A DNA stretch of 64,000 bases from Magicicada septendecula (GCA_034769895.1 CM068372.1:237484343-237548342), one strand, 5' to 3'. Shown: positions 45,924 to 57,460, counted from the stretch's first letter. The notes: generated from the sequence alone by a model not told the origin. A program made the numbers and translations.

Positions 45924-47101
45924 TGTGATATTACTTATAAATATAAATTTATATATTTATATTTATACTTATGACGCAATTCGTCAATAATCTTTAAATA
46001 TATAAATAATGTTGTCTTACCCATAATTGTTATTAATTATTATTAATAATTATTATTATAATTAATCATGTCCCAGTGAGGGCGTCATAGATTTACTATC
46101 AAACTTTTTAATTAACAGATAGATTCAGTATATAACCATGTGCTTACTATGGCGTCGTACAAATTTGCAACAAAAGAAAATGGTGGCTATTTAGTCAGCC
46201 CTGTCAGTATTAATATTTCTGGTGGTCTCTAATCAAAATCGTTAAAATGTTATATTTGTACTGCAGTTCTAATTACTTATTAATTCATTTTTTGCTATAT
46301 ACACAAACCAATGCCCTTAGCATATACATATCTACTCATGGCCATGCGCTCACTCTCACACTCTCACATACATTCATCTAATTATGGGTACATGATTTTA
46401 ATTAGTTGTTTTCAATTAATGAGCTCATTAGATTAAAATAGAAAATGACAAAAGGTTGACTTCTCTTAACGGAGATAGGCGTAGATCCCTCGCTGCTGTT
46501 GGTTGGATGTTCCCTGCATGGCTGGTGTTCGTCTCAAGTCTATTTGGTTTTAATTACATAGTTATCACTGATTCTACATGTTTTTTAGATTTAAATGTTA
46601 ATACAATTGAGCACTAACGCTCCACCATCACATTTGAAAGTTAGCTTTGGTTGATTTTAAAATTTTATAGTAAATCTGAACAGACAGCGATACATCGCTG
46701 CTGTACCCTTGAAGAACTACGTTGGATTGAGACGGAGGCAAGTGTAAAATTGCGTTTGTGTGCGTACATTTTTACGTCATTACTCTTTTTTCACACAGGA
46801 CTAAGACTGGTTACATGCGTTGTCGTCAGTGCGTCATTGCTTTTGTTATGACGGATCAGTGTTATTGTCCAATCGGAATTCGTATTGTAGTCTTTTCGTC
46901 ACAAACACCGCCATGGTATATTTTGAGTTTAGCACGTCCATCGGCGCCTGTGGTGTCTTACTCTGGCCGAAATTGCGTTGTTCCTTTTTCACAGAGGGAC
47001 AATGTACCTAACCATTCTGTATGTTTAAAAATACATAATAAAACATTGAAAACACTTACATAACCCACAATTATGGTATTGGGCCCGTATGTACTGTTAC
47101 A
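45924..47101 (-). repeat. 3' LTR of element B
   Basis: TGTGATATTAC...CTGTTACA, 1178 bp. Its first 1163 bases match 50212-51374 with only a few differences. Minus-strand donor-like GGTAAGA in the GTCTTACCC segment. ORFs at 46651-47063 repeat in both LTRs and are not genes. Confidence 0.85.
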
Positions 47102-47154
47102 AACCCCCTCAAGGAAAATTTTTTTTGTGTAGGAACATAAAAAAAATTTCCTTG
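47102..47154 (-). promoter_or_regulatory. Polypurine tract and conserved hairpin of element B
   Basis: Minus strand: CAAGGAAATTTTTTTTATG pairs with the A/T-rich CACAAAAAAAATTTTCCTTG around a short loop, followed by AGGGGGTT and the LTR. Stem bases differ from those of D and A but remain paired. Confidence 0.75.
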
Positions 47155-48924
47155 ACTCATTCACACTTTCCTAAAAGGATCAGTCTAGATACGTCACCAC
47201 AACCCCCTATAACGTTACAAAAAATTTTATCATCACTTACCCTTGGTCCCATGATGTTGGTCGCACCCTCTGACCTTACTGGACTTCTCCTGAGAGATCC
47301 CTACACCATAAGGCCATGAGGCACTCTACACTCCTGTTCTGACGCTCCAGCCAGCTCAGGACTGCGGTCACAACACCACAAAACTCTGAAACATTGCATA
47401 CAAAAATTAAAATAGTGGTCTGATACACTTACGCATCTACAACTGATATGTTCCCCTTTAGACGCATTGGTTTGTGTTTGGGACATTGGTTTGTTTCTAA
47501 TTCAAAAGTGTCACTTAACCACAACAAGACTTAAAATACATTGATTTTTTACCACCACCAAATTCAACTGCTTCCTTGTAAGAAAATAAACAACATATAT
47601 ATGTAACTACATATAACACAATATATCAACAATTCTTTATTATACCCCAAAATACCTAGTTATTTCTATAAATTCAGCTTACAACTATCATGGCAGACAC
47701 CTTTACTTTAAACTTTGTTGCTCAACTTATAATCATTTATCTATTTTGTAAATGACAGCTTACTAGAATATTTCATTTAACTTTATTTTTAACTTTAAAT
47801 TTTCAACTTTATAATATACTATCTCTTAACACTTGTTATCGTCATTACCCCTGTAACGACCTCCTAGCCACACACTCTATTGCTATCAACATAATAAAAC
47901 ATTGTACATTACATATTAACATTGTTACATTTACCTTACATTAAACAATTTAAATTTACATGATTTGTACCAAACTTTATAACATCAATTCTCAATTAAC
48001 TTTTAATTATTTAACACTCATTAGATTCTATACAACAATTTCAAATTTATCCTTACCTTTCTGTTACAATTACCTTCCTTTGTTACCTCACCTTCCTACC
48101 ATGAATTCTCCTTTTCTAACCCTTCTATCCTTACTCGTTTGGGTGACTCTCTATTATTCATTATTTTCTCTGTCTTATTTTGGCATCTGTCAACCTAACC
48201 TTACTACCCCTTTTTTACACTAACCGCTTCTAACCATTAATATATTTTGACACCAATATCTCTATAATAAACCCCTTTCACAAATCCCATTTAAAACCTC
48301 TGGCACCGCACCTTTTTGTACTAGTATGTGTGTATTCCCTCTAACCAACTCATTCCCTTATCGGTTTCTGACCCTTTCAGATAACCCTTTCCGGCACACA
48401 ACGATCCCTCCTGTCTCAACATCTCTCGTTGGACTCCTACACCAATACCCTTATTACAAAATATCACCATCAACAACAAATATAATTACCACTCACATCA
48501 CTCAACTCTACATATAATCGCTAACCACTGTGTCCCTAAAATATCTAACACCTCTTTATATTTTATCAGCATCTCAACACTTTATTTTTCCTAACTCCCA
48601 ACAACTCTATTTTATCCTTACTACCCAAACTCTTTTACAACATTTCAACTTAATACACCATTAGAAAATTCGTCACTTACCAACTAACAACAATACCTCT
48701 CAATACCCAAATATATAATCATCTACTAACCCTTTAGAATCTAAATTCCATAATATCCTTTCAAATCATTATTAACTTCCTTCAATTATTTAAAATCGTA
48801 CCATACATGTTTACATAAAAATTACATAAAATACACAACAGTAAAATACACAAATACATAGACATCAATACACAAAATATACAATTCACATAATCATGAA
48901 ATCATTCACCATAATCAGTCCTAA
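47155..48924 (-). other. 3' untranslated internal region of element B
   Basis: 1.8 kb, no coding sequence. The conserved block lies at 47103-47390 and the CAAC-loop-GTTG hairpin at 48417-48431 with the flanking TACTAGTATGTGTGTATTCC block. Confidence 0.65.
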
Positions 48925-50013
48925 TCAGTCCATTTTTAAAAACACTGTCCACACAATTAAATGTTCATAACACAATAAACAATACCCCATATCGTCGAAC
49001 AATAGTCTTATCTTATATCTATATACATTGCTTATTATTGAATCTCTTATATTAACATCGTAAATGCATATACCATTCAAATTTTCATTATTTTCCACAA
49101 ACTCATTTAATCTGTCATGATTGGTTATTGTCCTGTCACCTCCAGTATAATTCGTCACAATCAGATAAGTTACTAAGTCATTATTTTCATTATCATCTCC
49201 TACTACTGCTATATCAGCTTCATTATAAGGTAAGTATTTATTATTTTTATTATATATCATCTCTACACATAACCTTTTCCTAAACTCTTCATAATTTTTC
49301 TTTACTTTATATATCTCAATTTCTCTCTTTCTCTCTCTCTCAAAACATTTCTCACCATCATACCAAGCTACACACTCTTTCTCCATATATGCAGGGGACT
49401 CTACTACTTTATCACTGCACCACCTGTGAAGTGCACAAAAAAACCCAGGGACCACTTTATTTGTAGACCTTTTGTCTTCCAAATACGCATTGAAGGCACT
49501 CTCGTCCTTCCTAAACACACGTGAAGTCTTTACTTCACCCCCTACTACAACATTACGGGAAAATCTTACCCCCTGCAACCCCTTTATCTGTAAATTCTCT
49601 CTATACTTTCTCTCTAATTCATCAACACTTTTTATCACTTCATTATCAAATTCTACTCCCATTATACTTTTATCACCACTCTCAATACTCACACAATTAT
49701 TTTCTAACACCATATTTGTAATTCTATCATAATTCTCACCACTTACCTTGTTTTTGTCTATCTCTAACTTGTCTACTTTGTCAATACTACAATTTTGTTT
49801 CTGTATTTTGTTTTTAAATTTTTCTAATTTCTCTTCTACTTGGTTTAATTTGACATTCTGTAAAGTATTTTGCTTTTTTAATTCACTTTCAAAACTATCT
49901 AATTTTGCATTAAGCGTACCGTTCATTTGATTGAATTTGTCACTGATTAATGTGAATATATTTTCTAATGAGATTTTATTTTCAACTTCCATGCTATTAT
50001 TATTTTCTGCCAT
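48925..50013 (-). CDS. Gag-like protein of element B
   Basis: An intact 362-codon frame from ATG 50013: MAENNNSMEVENKISLENIF, then a clear coiled coil (residues about 20-90: FNQMNGTLNAKLDSFESELK, NQVEEKLEKFKNKIQKQNC). The core follows: SVDELERKYRENLQIKGLQG, VRFSRNVVVGGEVKTSRVFR, ESAFNAYLEDKRSTNKVVPG, ERERKREIEIYKVKKNYEEF, NNKYLPYNEADIAVVGDDNE, LIVTNYTGGDRTI, and RYKIRLLFDDMGYC near the end. The family ending DDGG is DDMGY here, with about 20 extra residues before the stop. No enzyme domain. Confidence 0.7.
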   Translation of the reverse strand: MAENNNSMEVENKISLENIFTLISDKFNQMNGTLNAKLDSFESELKKQNTLQNVKLNQVEEKLEKFKNKIQKQNCSIDKVDKLEIDKNKVSGENYDRITNMVLENNCVSIESGDKSIMGVEFDNEVIKSVDELERKYRENLQIKGLQGVRFSRNVVVGGEVKTSRVFRKDESAFNAYLEDKRSTNKVVPGFFCALHRWCSDKVVESPAYMEKECVAWYDGEKCFERERKREIEIYKVKKNYEEFRKRLCVEMIYNKNNKYLPYNEADIAVVGDDNENNDLVTYLIVTNYTGGDRTITNHDRLNEFVENNENLNGICIYDVNIRDSIISNVYRYKIRLLFDDMGYCLLCYEHLIVWTVFLKMD

Positions 50014-50191
50014 TTTTATTTTAAATGTTGGACTTACTATTTCGCTCTACTTGTAACAAAATTACACAATTACTATTTACTCTGGTTGTTAACATAACCT
50101 CCATAACCTCTCTTGTTAGGTTCTGGATATCATTTCGTCACCCTCTATGTCTCTGACTCTGGCTTATTTATATAAAATAATTTTATATAAA

Positions 50192-50209
50192 GTCAACTGT
50201 TCGGGGCCA
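50192..50209 (-). promoter_or_regulatory. Primer-binding site of element B (tRNA-Lys type, changed)
   Basis: TGGCCCCGAACAGTTGAC on the minus strand, 2 nt from the LTR; like the tRNA-Lys site but with one base missing and a changed 3' part. Confidence 0.65.
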
Positions 50210-50211
50210 TT

Positions 50212-51374
50212 TGTGATATTACTTATAAATATAAATTTATATATTTATATTTATACTTATGACGCAATTCGTCAATAATCTTGAAATATATAAATAATGT
50301 TGTCTTACCCATAATTGTTATTAATTATTATTAATAATTATTATTATAATTAATCATGTCCCAGTGAGGGCGTCATAGATTTACTATCAAACTTTTTAAT
50401 TAACAGATAGATTCAGTATATAACCATGTGCTTACTATGGCGTCGTACAAATTTGCAACAAAAGAAAATGGTGGCTATTTAGTCAGCCCTGTCAGTATTA
50501 ATATTTCTGGTGGTCTCTAATCAAAATCGTTAAAATGTTATATTTGTACTGCAGTTCTAATTACTTATTAATTCATTTTTTGCTATATACACAAACCAAT
50601 GCCCTTAGCATATACATATCTACTCATGGCCATGCGCTCACTCTCACACTCTCACATACATTCATCTAATTATGGGTACATGATTTTAATTAGTTGTTTT
50701 CAATTAATGAGCTCATTAGATTAAAATAGAAAATGACAAAAGGTTGACTTCTCTTAACGGAGATAGGCGTAGATCCCTCGCTGCTGTTGGTTGGATGTTC
50801 CCTGCATGGCTGGTGTTCGTCTCAAGTCTATTTGGTTTTAATTACATAGTTATCACTGATTCTACATGTTTTTTAGATTTAAATGTTAATACAATTGAGC
50901 ACTAACGCTCCACCATCACATTTGAAAGTTAGCTTTGGTTGATTTTAAAATTTTATAGTAAATCTGAACAGACAGCGATACATCGCTGCTGTACCCTTGA
51001 AGAACTACGTTGGATTGAGACGGAGGCAAGTGTAAAATTGCGTTTGTGTGCGTACATTTTTACGTCATTACTCTTTTTTCACACAGGACTAAGACTGGTT
51101 ACATGCGTTGTCGTCAGTGCGTCATTGCTTTTGTTATGACGGATCAGTGTTATTGTCCAATCGGAATTCGTATTGTAGTCTTTTCGTCACAAACACCGCC
51201 ATGGTATATTTTGAGTTTAGCACGTCCATCGGCGCCTGTGGTGTCTTACTCTGGCCGAAATTGCGTTGTTCCTTTTTCACAGAGGGACAATGTACCTAAC
51301 CATTCTGTATGTTTAAAAATACATAATAAAACATTGAAAACCCTTACATAACCCACAATTATGGTATTGGGCCC
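50212..51374 (-). repeat. 5' LTR of element B, outer end missing
   Basis: Matches 45924-47086, then leaves the LTR at GGGCCC, 15 bases before the expected end. Confidence 0.85.
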
Positions 51375-51599
51375 TTGGTGAAAACAAACCCTTCACCCCT
51401 CTCACCCCACCCTGCTCACACACAACAAGCTATAATATAAATGTCCCTTCCCCACCCCCTAAACCCTGTCCCACCATCTGTACAGTTACATATTTTTCTA
51501 GCAAAGTATTGACTAGTATGCAGGGTCATTGACATACATAGGTACATGTCTACTACCGCAAATGATTCTATGTGCCTTTTAATACCTGCCTTCAACTCT

Positions 51600-52540
51600 G
51601 GAGGTAATTGTCTTCCACTCTTACCATGACTTATATGGTTCTATTACACCTTCATCATTCTGTTTCTTACAAGCAGAGAACATCATTTTGCTGCTAATAT
51701 CTAAAGTTCTTAGAAAAAATAATTTACACACCCTAACTTTCGAACCACAAATATCCAAGGAATAGCCATAGTTCAGTGACCTGTTGCTGTCAATCTTTTT
51801 GTATGTGTATTTAGACTGTATTTCTGTCATACTTTGAATTAGGTAGTCTCTTTGTCGGTCAATGCTGCCTATTTTCCAATAACTATTGTGAAGAGCCTTT
51901 CTTTCTTCTTCTGTTATCCTTGTAGAACACCTCAACCTACATTTTGTCATTGCAAGGGGGTTTTACAGCTCGTTCTTCTACAACATGACCTGACACATTG
52001 ACATAGCTTTTGCCCAAGTTTCTTCTTTTTTTTAACACATTTGTCCGGTAGCCTGGTGCGTTTTCTGCTTTTTCGATCACCTTTAACATTTAACCCTTCA
52101 GTTTCATTTTTAAACGGTTCATCAGGCATATTTCTGTTTTTTAAATTGTTATTTTTATGTGTCACATTTCCGTTATGACTATCAACCAATATCAGTTCTT
52201 CTTTCACTGTCACTGTTGGAAGAACTGCCATCACTTTCAGGAATGTAATCGTTATCACTATCGTCACTCTTTACCGGAAATTCGTCCATTTCACAATCAT
52301 TCGCATTAGAGCTTAACTTTGAAGTACACCTTGAAATCTTACTTGTAACAGAGTCATAAGCAGTAATGAATTTACTTGAATCTTGTACCTCCTGCACCAC
52401 CTTTTCATGGATATCGGAATCCAAAGCCCCTTCCAACTTACCATCTCCATCGTGATTTGTTTGTAGTAATGCTACAGTATAATCTGAAATGGCACTCATA
52501 TCACATTCATTAACATCAGTATATGAATATGTTTCCATAG
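51600..52540 (-). pseudogene. Decayed gene of an arthropod-wide family, origin uncertain
   Basis: Minus-strand ATG at 52538 starts METYSYTDVNECDMSAISDY; an acidic region follows (SDDSDNDYIPESDGSSSNSD), then in the next frame a basic stretch (RKSRKRTRLPDKCVKKKKKL) and Cys-rich CQCVRSCCRRTSC, then after another shift KCRLRCSTRITEEERKALHN, SYWKIGSIDRQRDYL and VRVCKLFFLRTLDISSKMM. The order basic patch, Cys motif, TEE.R..I...YW.LG....Q..Y, VCK.FFL.TL.IS is one I recognise from many uncharacterised insect proteins that may be derived from a DNA transposon; I cannot name the family with certainty. Two frameshifts disable it. The C-terminal domain is absent. Confidence 0.5.
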
Positions 52541-52909
52541 AGAAACAACTCTAAATGTTTCGGTATGAAACTAAGTTGAAGTGTAGTTTCTGTTCTAAAC
52601 AGAAACATGTCTAAATGTTGCTGTATTGAACTAGGTTTATGGAAGCACAAAAATATTTCTAGAGTGAATTAACGCTTTTCTGGCCTACAATATTTATGTT
52701 TTGACTTGGTTCTTTATTGAAATATGTAGAGCAGCATGTGAACAATGCCTATCAACCAATAACTCAAAATCGTGTTTTTTTGAGTTGTTGCTGTCTTGAA
52801 CTAGGTCATCGATATGTACCTTTACAAACTGATTAATTTCCAGTCACCAAGGGATTGTGACAAGGTTGTGCTATAACACCCACTTTATATAAGATATACT
52901 TGAATTCAG
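52541..52909. other. Intron segment, nothing recognised
   Basis: Two similar short stretches CATAGAGAAACAACTCTAAATG and a diverged copy near 52605 (GAAACATGTCTAAATG); otherwise nothing. Confidence 0.4.
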
Positions 52910-53560
52910 CTTTGGAACACTGGAGACACACCTGTCAAAACATGAGAATAGCTATCAATGACAATAAGCAATTTCACTATTGATAACCATTTCAAATACA
53001 CTGTCATCAGAAATACTTGCAGATATATATTGTCGGAATGGGGAACTGTAAAGGGAGTTGATTTGAACGAATACCTTGGTGTCACACACAAATGGGTAGC
53101 AGAAATAAAAAACATTTAACATACTACAGGAAAAGGGAAACAAGTGGTGAAACAGTTACACTGCATTTTATGAAGCAATCAAATAAGATCCAAAAGAAGA
53201 ATTAAAATATATAAGACAAAAACAGAAAGCATTGTAACATATGGTGCTAAAGTGTGCACAACTACAGAAAAGATAACACATTCTGGAAATGGATACTGGA
53301 GAAGATGCTATAGACTTACCTTGAAAGATAGGCTTGAAAAGGAAGAAATAAGAGAAAAAATGAATACATGTACCAGGATAAGTAACACAATTGATGCAAA
53401 AAGATTAAGATGGTACAGATAAGTGTGTCAGTATGGCAATGATAGATGGCCAAAGAAGTTACTAAAATGGACCCCTCATGAATGAAGAAAAAGGGGGAGG
53501 CCACTTTTCACAAAAAATGCACAGGATTACTGTAAAACATTTGTGTGAAGTGGCTCTGTT
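52910..53560 (+). pseudogene. 3' end of a non-LTR retrotransposon (post-RT region)
   Basis: Readable KIYKTKTESIVTYGAKVCTT then RRCYRLTLKDRLEKEEIREK, DAKRLRWYR, NDRWPKKLLKWTPHE, KRGRPLFTKNAQDY. This is the LYKTL..SILLYG...W, RLRW.GHV and RWPKK.L.W.P...RKRGRP arrangement of the C-terminal part of many LINE ORF2 proteins. It has the same strand as the fragments at 29880-31968 and 45015-45918 and could be the same element. Confidence 0.7.
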
Positions 53561-53858
53561 ATGTGATTCAAAACAAATACAGTGGTGTCTTTAGTTAAGA
53601 GGTGTTGTTCTGATTCATGATAACATTCATCCCAATTTTAGCTGCAGCAACTCAAGCATCTGGTCTGGGAAATTTCCAAGTACTCACACTATGCAGCCCT
53701 GATCTGCCCCATAGTGATTTCTATTAATTTCTTAAGCAGAAAGAAGCATTTTAGAAGTGATGACAAGATATCAAAGTGCCACTGAGTGACTGAAAAAACT
53801 GGGTATATAAGATGGAACAGAAAAATTAGCGACAAGTAATTATTTCTGTTTAAGTTTA

Positions 53859-54093
53859 ATGAAGAAAGTTGTGTTAGTGGTTAAAATCACAAGCAGAATT
53901 ATCACTGTTGCACACCACTATATACAAATTATTCCGATTAGCGCTTTCAAGCTTCACAGCTCATCATCAGATCGGATATAAGATATCATAAGATGTATTA
54001 GATATCCGATCTGACGATGAGCTGTGAAGCTTGAAAGCGGTAATCGGAATAATGTTTATATAGTGGTGTGCAACAGTGATAATTCTGCTTGTG
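53859..54093. mobile_element. Palindromic hammerhead-like element with 17-bp target duplication
   Basis: Arms of about 95 bases (53884-53978, 54003-54097) are inverted copies with a few mismatches. A 25-base tail lies on the left (53859-53883). The flanks 53842-53858 and 54094-54110 (ATTTCTGTTTAA.TTTA) match at 16 of 17 bases. Each arm contains CTGATGA (minus, 53970-53964) or CTGACGA (plus, 54011-54017), a short stem and GAAA, as in hammerhead cores of Penelope-like elements. Same layout as 15500-15812 but different sequence. Confidence 0.6.
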
Positions 54094-54147
54094 ATTTCTG
54101 TTTAAATTTATGTGGCAACTGTGTACAAAAATATGTAAAGACTTGTA

Positions 54148-54151
54148 GTAG
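54148..54151. repeat. Target-site duplication GTAG of element A, left
   Basis: Recurs at 59958-59961. Confidence 0.75.
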
Positions 54152-55358
54152 TGTTAATGTATTAACAAAATTAAATAAAATCCCCAGTTCTGGGCGACAT
54201 TTGTTACCTTATTTATTAACAAATTTATTCTTTGTTTTATTACTATCGTACTTACCATGTGAGTACCATAATTATGTACTGAAGCACATGGTCCACTGCC
54301 ATACATTACTTACTTTATAGGGTCCAGAGTTCTTTTAAACCGAAATCAGAGACTGAGCTGGGTCTTGAAATAATGCTTTTAACAATAGTGGTGGCATAAA
54401 AACTTTGTTTAATGACGCTAAATACTTTACATTAATGAATATAAAAAAAAACATGGTGTCTTATAAAATCAAACAAAATGGCGTCTTACATTAGTTCCGC
54501 CGTTATTAGCTATTCATCAATTTTTTACTTATTTCTTTCTGGTATTTAATCTCATTATAAAACCATTTTAAATTTGCTGCAGCTCTATTGCTCTATTACG
54601 TTTCAGATCTTTATTTGGACACGAACCAATGCCTTAATAATTTCGGTATGCCGGCACACACACATACAGTATCATGCTGTCACCCACACATACATTGACA
54701 AAGGTACATTTTGAATTTAGTAAAATTTTGCGTTCAAAAAGAATATTGAAAGATAGTTATGATTTTTGACTTCCCTGCTAGTGTAAACTTGAAGTTGGCG
54801 TCAGTCATTGACCATGGTCGGGCAGATGTTCGGCCGAACGTTCCTGTTTGTTTGTCTCTATATTTCACCGAATTTAAATTCCATTTTTGTGTGGTTATTT
54901 GCCAATTATTGTTTAAATTTTCACTGTCTACATTTTAACTATATTCATGATTACACAAGACACTTTTGCTAGCAATACTTTGCCGGCGAATTGTACATCG
55001 TGTGTACCCTTTGAGTAGTTATGGTTGACTGAGAACAATACATGGGTACGATCTATGCACGTAGCAGTGTTATGACGTCATTATTCCATTGTTTTATTTG
55101 GCTTACGTCATGGTTTTGCGTCATTGTGGTTACGTTTCTGACATTATTACTGCCATTTTAGTCTGATTTTCCACTTGCTTTGCGCACATCGCTGCCAATA
55201 CGCACGTAGGCCTTGACCTTGAGTTGAACGGTACAGACGAAATTGCGTTGTGGTTTATAGCTCTCAGGAAGCCAACCTAACCATCTTTATTATATAGAAA
55301 TTACAATAAAAACTCTTTAAGACAAATAAATCTGAAGACGGACTTTTGTTCTGTCACA
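54152..55358 (-). repeat. 3' LTR of element A
   Basis: TGTTAATGTATTAAC...CTGTCACA, 1207 bp, very similar to 58743-59957. Confidence 0.9.
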
Positions 55359-55407
55359 AAACCCCCTCAATGATAGGTTTTATGCCGAAACATAAAAACT
55401 ATCATTG
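55359..55407 (-). promoter_or_regulatory. Polypurine tract and conserved hairpin of element A
   Basis: CAATGATAG pairs with CTATCATTG and TTTTATG with CATAAAA around TTTCGG (minus strand); then GAGGGGGTTT and the LTR. The GATAG/CTATC pair replaces GAGAG/CTCTC of D, a compensated change. Confidence 0.8.
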
Positions 55408-57460
55408 ACCCATTCACACGTCCTAAAGGGATCAGCCCAGATATGTTGCCACAACCCCCTGTAGTGTTTATATAGAAAAGTTTTAATCACTTACCCTTGG
55501 TCCAATGATGGTGACTGTACCCATCTGACCTTACTGGACTTCTCAGGAGAGATCCCAACACCATAAGGCCATTTGGCACTTAACGCTCCTGCTCTGACGC
55601 ACCGGCCAGCTCAGGACCGCCGTCACAACATCACTAAACTCTGAAACATGAAATACAAAATTTTAAAATAGTGGCCTTATCTATTCCCATATCCACAACT
55701 GATATGTCTCCCTTTAGATGCATTGGTTTGTTTTTTGAGGCATTGGTTTGCTTAATTCTAAAAATTCTTCAATAACCAAAACAAACTAGATTTAGGACAG
55801 AAAATCCATTTCCCTTTTCAACATTCCTACATTTATTAAAGCTTTCTGACCCCAGTAAATATTACCTTTCTTACGTCATCACAAGAAAACATATTCTTAT
55901 ACTAAGCATAACACATAAAACAATTTTTTAATTTTCAAAGCAACAACCGCTATCTCTATCATATTATATAAAATTAAAAAATATAACTATTATGGCAAAC
56001 ACTTCAAATATTTTAAATTTTCTTTACTCAGCTTTCCTGATACTCATATTTCATTGCAACAGAATCAGAACGATATTTGTATATTCAATATCAATATCAA
56101 TATTATTTCTTTAATACTTGAACTTAGTTACCGTTGCTACCAATAACAATAAAACATAGTAAAACATCATAAAACATTAAACATTAACATCGAACAATTC
56201 ACATGTGAATAACTTGTATCAAAACTGATAAGACATTACGGCTTCAACTCTCTATTAACTCTTTACAATTCTTTTATATCAACTTTTAATTATTTAACAT
56301 TTGTTACAATAAGATTCTATAAAAAATTTCAAGTTTATTATTAACCTTTCTGTTACATCACCTTTCTACTATGAATTTTCTTTTTCTAACCTTTTCATCA
56401 ATACTTATCTAGTTTGGGTGACTCTCTATTATTCACTATTATCTATATCTTATTTTGGCATTTATCTATCTAACCTTACTCACCTTTCTTTCCTACTCAA
56501 ATTATGACACCAATATCTCCATAACAACCCCCTTCAACATTAATTCTATTTATACCGTTCACTTCTTTAAGTGAAATTTCTATTACCTCTTTGTACTAAG
56601 ATGTGTGTACCCTACCTGGCAATATACACGTTCATAACCTTTTGCCCTCCACCAAATATTGGCAAACACTCTTACCCTTCTCTAATTACGGGAACTGCCA
56701 CAACGCCGCACGTTGATCACTCCTTACACCACTATCCTTACCACAAAATATCACCATCAACTATTTACTCTTCAATCACATATTACTCATCTTCTCTACA
56801 TATAATCACTAACTACTGTGTCCCTAAAATATCTAACACCCTCTTTGTGCCTTATTTGTATCTCAACTTCTTATTCTCTCTAACTCCCAATAAAGTTAAC
56901 CCCGCTTAACTCACATGCCTTATTTATCATTATCACCCAAACCTCTTTACAACATTTCACTTTAATATAACACTAGAAAATTCATCACTTACCTTACAAT
57001 AATAATACAACTCAATATCTGAACATATTTATGTTTATTCATTTACTAATCATTAGAATCTAGATCTCATAATTATTTAAACTCATCATCACAATTAATT
57101 ATTCTTCAATTACTTAAAATTCTACAGTTAACAAAATAAACATTATAAGTATTATTAAAGCCATTTCCATTACCTACATGGTTTACATAAAAATACATAT
57201 AATACACAACATCAAAAGTACATCAATACCTGAACATCAACAAAAAAAATATACAATCCAAATTATCATTTACCATAAATCAGTTCATAAAACAGTCCAT
57301 GTTGAAACCACACTATCACATAATTAAATGTTCATAACACAATAAAATATTTATCCACCATCATCAAACAACAGTCGAGTCTTAGGTCTATACAACTTAT
57401 TTTTCCTTGAAAACATATTAGCATCATTAATATAATACTTATTTAAATTCTTATATTCTT
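55408..57460 (-). other. 3' untranslated internal region of element A
   Basis: No coding sequence. Conserved block at 55361-55640 (GATCAGCCCAGATATG, CCTTACTGGACTTCTC, CACCGGCCAGCTCAGGAC) and the CAACG-loop-CGTTG hairpin at 56701-56715. Confidence 0.65.

Larger units (their letters stand above)
45924..51374 (-). mobile_element. LTR element B
   Basis: Minus-strand order: 5' LTR (50212-51374), PBS (50209-50192), gag (50013-48925), 3' untranslated region, hairpin, polypurine tract (47102-47109), 3' LTR. The 5' LTR lacks the outer 15 bases present in the 3' LTR and there is no target duplication, so the right border was altered after insertion. No pol. Confidence 0.8.

Noticed and set aside
46651-47063. 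Overlapping ORFs conserved exactly at 50939-51351
   Set aside because: They lie in the two LTRs of element B, so conservation only reflects LTR identity. The same holds for 33512-33847 and 40353-40688 in F.
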